A DNA stretch of 44,085 bases from VRUE01 sp035557635 (GTDB lineage Bacteria; Actinomycetota; Thermoleophilia; Solirubrobacterales; 70-9): the NCBI GenBank assembly GCA_035557635.1, contig DATMDR010000044.1:1-44085 (forward strand), written 5' to 3'. The translations under genes were made by a program, and so were the position numbers. This document shows, piece by piece, positions 37,669 through 44,085 of this stretch. The notes under the pieces were generated by a model. That model was not told the DNA's origin. It made no database searches and saw only the letters and a program-made list of their open reading frames with translations. Each line of letters starts with the position of its first letter. The first letter of the stretch is position 1.

Positions 37669-39099
37669 GTGCAAGCGACCGACCACAAGCTCCTCGCAGC
37701 CGGCGAGTGGGTCGAGACCGGTGAGTGGAACGAGGTGCTCAGCCCCTATGACGGGATCCCGGTCGGTCGGGTCGCCCAGGGCGACGCGGCGCTCGTCGAC
37801 CGCGCCGCCAGGGCGGCCCAGGAGGCCTTCGAGTCCGCCGACTTCCCCCAGCACGAGCGGGCCGCCGTGCTCGACCGTGCTGCCGAGCTGGTCGGCAAGC
37901 GGATCGACGACCTGGCGCTGACGATCGCCGCCGAGGCCGGCAAGCCGCTGAAGACCACCCAGGTCGAGGCGGCGCGCTGCGTCGACACGCTGACCTTCTC
38001 CGCGGTCGAGGCGCGCAAGCTGACCGGCGGCACCGTACCGATGGAGGCCTCTGCGTCGGGCGCCGGCAAGCTTGGCGTGATGCTGCGCGTCCCCTACGGC
38101 GTGGTCGGCGCGATCAGCCCCTTCAACTTCCCGCTCAACCTCGTCGCCCACAAGCTGGGGCCGGCGATCGCGGCTGGCAACGCCATCGTCCTCAAGCCGG
38201 CGGGGCAGACGCCGATCTCGGCGCTGAAGCTGGCCGAGGCGCTGGCCGAGGCCGGCCTCCCCGACGGCTGGCTCAGCGTCATCCCCGGCCCCGGCTCCGA
38301 GGTCGGCAACGCGATCGTCGAGCACGAGCTGATCAAGGCGCTCACCTTCACAGGCTCCTCCAAGGTCGGCTGGGGGATCCGCAGCAGCGTCCCGCACAAG
38401 AAGGTCAACCTGGAGCTGGGCTCGAACGCGCCACTGATCGTCCACGCCGACGGCGACTGGGAGACGGCGGCCGACAAGGCGAAGCTCCACGCCTTCTCCC
38501 ACGCGGGACAGAGCTGCATCTCGATCCAGCGGATCCTCGTCCACGAGGACGTGGCCGACGGATTCACCGAGCGCCTGGTCGCCAACGCCGAGGCGCTGCG
38601 GGTCGGCGACCCGCTCGACCCCGGGACCGACGTCGGCCCGCTGATCTCGCCGGAGGACCGCGACCGCGTCAAGCAGTGGGTCGACGAGGCCGTGGCCGCC
38701 GGGGCAGAGCTGCTCACCGGTGGTGAGCTGGTCGACGAGGGCCGCTGCCTGGCGCCGACCCTGCTCGCCGGCCCGCCTCGCGACGCCAAGGTCTGGTGCG
38801 AGGAGATCTTCGGTCCGGTGGCGACGATCGACCGCTACTCGGACTTCGCCGAGGCGCTGCGGATGGCGAACGACTCCAAGTTCGGCCTCCAAGCCGGCGT
38901 CTTCACACGCGATGTCGGCCGTGGCCTCGAGGCGGCCGAGACGCTGGAGTTCGGCGGGGTGCTGATCAACGAGGTCCCCACCTTTCGCGCCGATCAGATG
39001 CCATACGGCGGCGTCAAGGACTCGGGCAACACCCGCGAGGGCCCCGCCTACGCGGTGAGCGAGCTGACCGAGGAGCGTTTCGTCACCCTGCAGGGCTGA
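37669..39099 (+). CDS. Aldehyde dehydrogenase family protein
   Basis: GTG 37669 gives 476 residues (QATDHKLLAAGEWVETGEWN). ALDH residues: Asn in GAISPFNFPLNLVAHKLGP, loop LTFTGSSKVGWGIRS, base Glu in KVNLELGSNAPLIV, Cys in SHAGQSCISIQRILVHE and EEIFGPVATIDRYSDF. The LELGSNAP variant and SHAGQSCIS point to the group with lactaldehyde and phosphonoacetaldehyde dehydrogenases. The first residues before the GTG are not conserved. It is unrelated in detail to the ALDH at 20206-21804. Confidence 0.9.
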   Translation: MQATDHKLLAAGEWVETGEWNEVLSPYDGIPVGRVAQGDAALVDRAARAAQEAFESADFPQHERAAVLDRAAELVGKRIDDLALTIAAEAGKPLKTTQVEAARCVDTLTFSAVEARKLTGGTVPMEASASGAGKLGVMLRVPYGVVGAISPFNFPLNLVAHKLGPAIAAGNAIVLKPAGQTPISALKLAEALAEAGLPDGWLSVIPGPGSEVGNAIVEHELIKALTFTGSSKVGWGIRSSVPHKKVNLELGSNAPLIVHADGDWETAADKAKLHAFSHAGQSCISIQRILVHEDVADGFTERLVANAEALRVGDPLDPGTDVGPLISPEDRDRVKQWVDEAVAAGAELLTGGELVDEGRCLAPTLLAGPPRDAKVWCEEIFGPVATIDRYSDFAEALRMANDSKFGLQAGVFTRDVGRGLEAAETLEFGGVLINEVPTFRADQMPYGGVKDSGNTREGPAYAVSELTEERFVTLQG

Positions 39100-39178
39100 A
39101 AGCTCGAGGAGCTTCGCTACAAAATATTTGGTAGCCTCGCTCGCTTAACAAGTCTTGATCGAACGTTGGGAGGCGTCG

Positions 39179-41053
39179 ATGCTGGGAGTCGCGAGGTCCA
39201 AGGTCATCGTCCTGGTGGCGGTGCTTGCCACCGCTGGAATCGTCGCGACCGCCGCCACGGCGGCGCCGTCCGACACGGAAGGGCAGACGACGCTGGAACA
39301 GCGGGTCGTGCCCGCCGCGCCAGGCGCCTACCGCTTCCTCCAGCTCGGCGAAGGCGAGCCCTACACCGTGCGCCAGGAACTCGGCACGGCGGGTGAAGGC
39401 CGCGCCGAAACCCGCACCTCCCTGGTCTACTTCGGCCAGCTCTCCGACTTCCAGCTCGCCGACGAGGAGTCGCCGGCGCGGGTCGAGATCGTCGACCCGC
39501 TCTCCACTCCGCTCAACCTCCCCTTCGGCTCGGCCTGGCGGCCCTGGGAGGCGCTCAACCCGCAGATCGACGAGGCGATGATCCGCCAGGTCAACCTGTT
39601 CACGACGGAAAGCCCAGTGGCCGACGGCAGCGGGGCGCGCCGCGCGATGGACCTGTCGATCGTCACCGGCGACTCGGCCGACAGCCAGCAGCTGAACGAG
39701 ACGCTCTGGGTGCGCACCCTGCTCGAGGGCGGCCTGCTCAATCCCAACAGCGGCGTCAACAAGAAAACTTACTCGCACCTGCTCTGCCCGAACCTGCTCG
39801 TGCCCGGCGCCGCCGAGGCCGCCCGCTACACCGGCGTCCAGGACTACGACGACTACTTCGAGGGCACCTTCCCCGAGTTCTACGACCCCGACAGCCCAGC
39901 CGGCCCGCACGCCGCCTGGCCCAAATACCCGGGCCTGATGGACAAGGCGCAGCAGGCCTTCGAGGCGAGCGGAGTCGACATCCCCTCCTACGTCGCCTTC
40001 GGCAACCACGACGCGCTCGTGCAGGGCAACGCGGCGGCGAACCTCGCCTTCGAGCAGGTCGCCACCGGCTGCCTGAAGCCGATGGGACCGGTCCCCAACC
40101 CCGAAAACGCGCCGGCGCTGCTCGCCGCGCTGCTCAACCCGACGAACCTGTTGAGCACCCTGCTGACGAACCCGAAAAACCTGATCATCGTTCCGGGCGA
40201 CCCGAAACGGCAGTTCGTCTCGAAGAAGCAGTACAAGGACATCTTCAAAAAAGGGTCCCAGGAAGACGGCCACGGCTTCGACTTCGTCGACCCGGCTCAG
40301 GAGAGCGCCTCGAAAGGCGCCGCCGGCTACTACGCCTGGAGCCCGGCGCCGGGGATGCGGTTCATCTCCGTCGACACCGTCGCCGAGGCGGGCACGATCG
40401 TGACGCCGAACGGCAGCACCACCTCCGACGGCAACATCGACGATCCCCAGTTCAAATGGCTGAAAGGCCAGCTGGAAGCCGCAACCGCCGCCGACGAGCT
40501 GGTGGTGATCTTCGCCCATCACGCGCCGGAGAGCCTCACGGCCGACGCCGCCGACGAGCTGGCGCCGCTCTGCCTGCTCGCCGACGCCCACGGGCACGAC
40601 ATCAACCCCGGCTGCGATCTCGACCCCCGAAGCTCACAGCCGATCCACCTGCAGGCCGACGCGGTGAACCTGCTGCACCAGTTCCCTAACGCGATCGCCT
40701 GGGTCGCCGGCCACTCGCACGACAACGTCGTCAACCCGTTCCCGAATCCGGGCGGCAAAGGCGGGTTCTGGAGCATCCGGGTGGCGGCCGAGGCGGACTG
40801 GCCGCAGCAGAGCCGCCTGCTCGAGGTCTTCGACAACGAGGACGGCACGCTCTCGATCTTCGGCACGATCCTCGACCACGTCGGTCAGTCGGCGGCGCCG
40901 CCCGCCGGCACGCCGGCCTCGGGCATGGACCTCAACGACCTCGCCTCGGCGGGGCGGACCATGAGCTTCAACGACCTACAGTCGGGCGCCCCGATCGGCG
41001 AAGGCCAAGCTGACGACCGTAACGTCGAGCTGCTGCTGCCCGACCCGCGCTAG
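39179..41053 (+). CDS. Secreted metallophosphoesterase (PPA1498/TIGR03767-like)
   Basis: ATG 39179 with GGGAGG at 39168-39173 is preferred over the ATG at 39155. The 624-residue protein has a signal peptide (SKVIVLVAVLATAGIVATAA) and phosphoesterase motifs: YFGQLSDFQLADEESPARV, LSIVTGDSADS, VAFGNHDALVQGN, VVIFAHHAPESL and WVAGHSHDNVV. The first motif has DFQ where most relatives have DxH, and the second is TGDSAD in place of GD-x-x-D/N, as expected in this subfamily. Likely a secreted or wall-associated phosphoesterase; substrate unknown. Confidence 0.85.
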   Translation: MLGVARSKVIVLVAVLATAGIVATAATAAPSDTEGQTTLEQRVVPAAPGAYRFLQLGEGEPYTVRQELGTAGEGRAETRTSLVYFGQLSDFQLADEESPARVEIVDPLSTPLNLPFGSAWRPWEALNPQIDEAMIRQVNLFTTESPVADGSGARRAMDLSIVTGDSADSQQLNETLWVRTLLEGGLLNPNSGVNKKTYSHLLCPNLLVPGAAEAARYTGVQDYDDYFEGTFPEFYDPDSPAGPHAAWPKYPGLMDKAQQAFEASGVDIPSYVAFGNHDALVQGNAAANLAFEQVATGCLKPMGPVPNPENAPALLAALLNPTNLLSTLLTNPKNLIIVPGDPKRQFVSKKQYKDIFKKGSQEDGHGFDFVDPAQESASKGAAGYYAWSPAPGMRFISVDTVAEAGTIVTPNGSTTSDGNIDDPQFKWLKGQLEAATAADELVVIFAHHAPESLTADAADELAPLCLLADAHGHDINPGCDLDPRSSQPIHLQADAVNLLHQFPNAIAWVAGHSHDNVVNPFPNPGGKGGFWSIRVAAEADWPQQSRLLEVFDNEDGTLSIFGTILDHVGQSAAPPAGTPASGMDLNDLASAGRTMSFNDLQSGAPIGEGQADDRNVELLLPDPR

Positions 41054-41069
41054 GCAGCGCGGGCAGAAG

Positions 41070-41100
41070 AGGGGCCGGGGGAGGCCCTCCCCCGGCCCCT
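41070..41100. terminator. Bidirectional terminator hairpin
   Basis: AGGGGCCGGGGGA (41070-41082) pairs perfectly with TCCCCCGGCCCCT (41088-41100) around a 5-nt loop whose GG/CC can extend the stem. It lies between the convergent phosphoesterase and fumC genes, 7 nt before the fumC stop. Confidence 0.85.
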
Positions 41101-41107
41101 CCCCCTA

Positions 41108-42421
<1,314 letters not shown>

Positions 42422-42467
42422 GTCTTGCCTCCATCGTTGGTGGAGGCAGGGAGCCTAGCCGGAGCGC

Positions 42468-42944
42468 TCAGCCGCTCGCCCGGCCGGCGTCGAAGCCCTC
42501 GCGGTAGGTGCGGAGGAAGATGGGCGACAGTGGCTGGTTGCCGGGGCTATAGCGCGCGGCGACGGCGAGGCGGCGGACCAGGTCGGCGTGGATGCCGCCG
42601 CTCTGCTCGGCCCCGCTCTCGGCGGCGCCGAGCAGGTAACCGAGCTGCAGGTTGGCGCTGCCGCCGGGGTCTTCGCGAGCCTCCGCGTTGAGCGTCGTCG
42701 CCGCGTCGAGCATCGTGCCCCCGACCGCCGCCAGGTCGCCGCCCTTCTGGTTCTCGGCCAGGCAATCGCTGATCGGCACCTCGCCGCTCAGCCGCACCTG
42801 GCCCGGAGCATCGCCGAGCGCGCCGACGTAGGCGCCCGGACCGTCGAGACAGGCGACCGGCGTCTCGTCGCTCGTCCCTCCGCAGCCGGCGGCGAACGCG
42901 GCGATGAGACCGATCAGGCCGACGATCGAGAGGAGGCGGTGCAT
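42468..42944 (-). CDS. Lipoprotein of unknown function
   Basis: The 158-residue product begins MHRLLSIVGLIGLIAAFAAG with lipobox AAGC, so it should be lipidated and anchored outside the membrane. The mature part has two more Cys (ETPVACLDGPG, VPISDCLAENQKGGDLAAVG) and a helical C-terminal half (LGYLLGAAESGAEQSGGIHA, RLAVAARYSPGNQPLSPI). It lies 18 nt downstream of the M15-like peptidase gene and is probably co-transcribed. Family not recognised. Confidence 0.7.
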   Translation of the reverse strand: MHRLLSIVGLIGLIAAFAAGCGGTSDETPVACLDGPGAYVGALGDAPGQVRLSGEVPISDCLAENQKGGDLAAVGGTMLDAATTLNAEAREDPGGSANLQLGYLLGAAESGAEQSGGIHADLVRRLAVAARYSPGNQPLSPIFLRTYREGFDAGRASG

Positions 42945-42962
42945 CGACCGCTCATCCTAGGC

Positions 42963-43706
42963 TCAGTCGCCACGCGGCGAGACGCCGCCGGACTGCACGG
43001 TGGAGATCCCACCCGGCGGTGTGGGCGGCGGCGGAGCTTTGGGAGTGGGCTTTGGTTTCGGTTTCGGTTGCTCCGGTTTGGTGCCACCGCGCGGGTGCGG
43101 GGCGACTTCCTGCAGGCGCACCGGGAAGACCGAGACCCATTCGGCCAGCTCGAAGTGGGCGGCGGGGGCGTGTTCCCAGGAGAGGTGGAGGTGGTGGCCG
43201 CAGCCGTGGTGGGCGTCACCGTCGTAGCCGACCCAGCGGAAGGGGGCGGCGGGACGGTTCTGCAGCGGCTCGGCCCATTTGGCGAGGCGGGTGATGCCGT
43301 TCCAGGCGGCGTCGCAGCGGGTGGTGGCGTTGAGCGGGACGATGTCGACGGCGAGGCCGTTGTAGTGATCGGAGCGTTTGACGTGGCAGCCGCGACAGCC
43401 GGCGTGTTCGCCGCTCGGCAGCGGGCCGGAGTAGCCGTCGGTGACGTAGATCGGGAAGCGCTGCGCGAGCCAGCGCAGGTTGGGGATGATGCGACGGTCG
43501 ACCATGTCCCCTTCTTCGTGGGGGATCGAGGCCGGGATCGGGACGATTTCGCCCAGCGCGTAGACGACCCGCGTCGTCGTGGGGCCGGCCACGGCGGGCG
43601 CCGCCAGCCAGGCGCAGAGCAGGGCCGTCGCCGTGCAGGCGAGGGCCAGGGCGTTCCAGGTACGCGGACGTGCTCCCTGTCCTGTCGTCGGCATCAGCTC
43701 CGGCAT
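42963..43706 (-). CDS. Secreted M15-like peptidase with Pro/Lys tail
   Basis: ATG 43706 gives 247 residues (43694 is an alternative ATG). An N-terminal hydrophobic segment (LALACTATALLCAWLAAPAV) is followed by a domain with zinc-ligand pattern SDHYNGLAVDIVPLN (His-x6-Asp) and GCGHHLHLSWEHA (His-x-His), as in D-Ala-D-Ala carboxypeptidase-like M15 enzymes. Extra Cys (AGCRGCHVK, HHGCGHH) suggest disulfides. The C-terminal tail is Pro/Lys-rich (EQPKPKPKPTPKAPPPP), typical of wall-spanning linkers. It probably trims peptidoglycan peptides. The Glu catalytic residue is likely in LSWEHA, but this is not certain. Confidence 0.75.
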   Translation of the reverse strand: MPELMPTTGQGARPRTWNALALACTATALLCAWLAAPAVAGPTTTRVVYALGEIVPIPASIPHEEGDMVDRRIIPNLRWLAQRFPIYVTDGYSGPLPSGEHAGCRGCHVKRSDHYNGLAVDIVPLNATTRCDAAWNGITRLAKWAEPLQNRPAAPFRWVGYDGDAHHGCGHHLHLSWEHAPAAHFELAEWVSVFPVRLQEVAPHPRGGTKPEQPKPKPKPTPKAPPPPTPPGGISTVQSGGVSPRGD

Positions 43707-43776
43707 TCCTCCCGCTTATCGACCGCCACCGGGGGTCTGCTTGAGAACCGCAAAGCATCGGTAGGGTTGCGGCGCG

Positions 43777-44085
43777 ATGACCACGGTGCGCGAGGCCAGC
43801 TACGACCTCTTCCGAGGGCACGGGATCGACACGATCTTCGGCAATCCGGGCTCGACCGAGCTGCCGATGCTCGCCGACTTCCCCTCCGACTTCCGCTTCG
43901 TGCTCGGCCTGCAAGAGGCGATCGTGGTTGGAATGGCCGACGGGTACGCCCAGGCCTCGGGCAAAGTCGCGATGGCCAACCTCCACACGGCGCCCGGCGT
44001 CGGCAACGCGATGGGGGCGATCTTCAACGCGCAGGCGAACCACTCGCCGGTGCTGGTCACCGCCGGCCAGCAGGTGCGGGCGCAG
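43777..44085 (+). CDS. mdlC: Thiamine-diphosphate-dependent enzyme, benzoylformate-decarboxylase-like, partial
   Basis: The frame is open from ATG 43777 to the window end (103 residues). It reads TTVREASYDLFRGHGIDTIF, then GNPGSTELPML, LGLQEAIVVGMADGYAQASG, KVAMANLHTAPGVGNAMGAI and VLVTAGQQVRAQ. These are the N-terminal ThDP domain with the activating Glu in LQEA; FGNPGS-x-ELP and NLH-x-A-x-GVGNAMG fit benzoylformate decarboxylase closely. The enzyme decarboxylates aryl 2-oxoacids to aldehydes, which could then feed an aldehyde dehydrogenase such as the one 5 kb upstream (inference). Confidence 0.82.
   Translation, partial: MTTVREASYDLFRGHGIDTIFGNPGSTELPMLADFPSDFRFVLGLQEAIVVGMADGYAQASGKVAMANLHTAPGVGNAMGAIFNAQANHSPVLVTAGQQVRAQ

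Overview
The window is high-GC, gene-dense bacterial DNA with many overlapping start/stop junctions and frequent GTG/TTG starts. Its families (DUF6458, DUF3618 and actinobacterial holin-like proteins, a MAEGDTIH-type Fpg/Nei glycosylase, SpoIID-domain protein, BtrH_N/DUF4872 protein, PPA1498-type metallophosphoesterase, System I ccmABCD beside hemA/hemC) fit Actinomycetota, most likely class Thermoleophilia (Solirubrobacterales-like). This placement is inferred from gene families, not from a marker-gene phylogeny.

Layout. 1-4046 is an accessory island. It holds the end of an IS transposase, four nucleotidyltransferase (NTase) toxin-antitoxin-like loci (two intact, one with a frameshifted HEPN partner, one with an NTase that has lost its catalytic core), a decayed tyrosine integrase, and two direct repeats that are exactly positions 1-38 of a tRNA-Arg(CCU)-like gene. 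Two of the NTase modules form tandem cassettes: tRNA half, about 108 nt to a GGGCAGC/GCTGCCC palindrome, a TAnnnT -10 box, then the first start codon, with nearly identical spacing in both.

4102-11935 carries a secreted protein, a hypothetical, galT, a slipin (SPFH)/NfeD pair, a thioredoxin-like lipoprotein, an SF2 helicase with an acidic insert and birA. 12000-18157 (minus) is a heme supply and cytochrome c maturation operon: ccmA-ccmB-ccmC-ccmD-hemA-hemC-cobA/hemD. Divergent from it is a two-gene methyltransferase plus ATP-grasp ligase unit (18194-20184). 20206-26396 holds an aldehyde dehydrogenase and rarA, separated by a long inverted repeat, then a TauE-like permease and a four-gene run (DUF1385, glyoxalase-fold epimerase, small protein, membrane-anchored methyltransferase).

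26504-29647 (minus) is the most unusual coding locus: a membrane-anchored Ala/Pro-rich protein followed by a 669-residue secreted protein of five large Gly/Asp/Asn repeats with paired cysteines and curlin-like stretches. 29887-32779 (minus) is an envelope/stress-type operon (Ala/Gln-rich membrane protein, holin-like protein, DUF3618 protein, a DNA glycosylase lacking the usual N-terminal proline, a small basic protein, DUF6458). The remainder is mostly metabolism and housekeeping: BtrH_N/DUF4872 protein, PAP2 phosphatase, ychF, a lipocalin-like protein, SpoIID/LytB protein, aldehyde dehydrogenase, metallophosphoesterase, fumC, a lipoprotein, an M15-like secreted peptidase and the start of a benzoylformate-decarboxylase-type ThDP enzyme.

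The best candidates for something undescribed are the tRNA-half/NTase cassette array and the repeat protein with its membrane partner.
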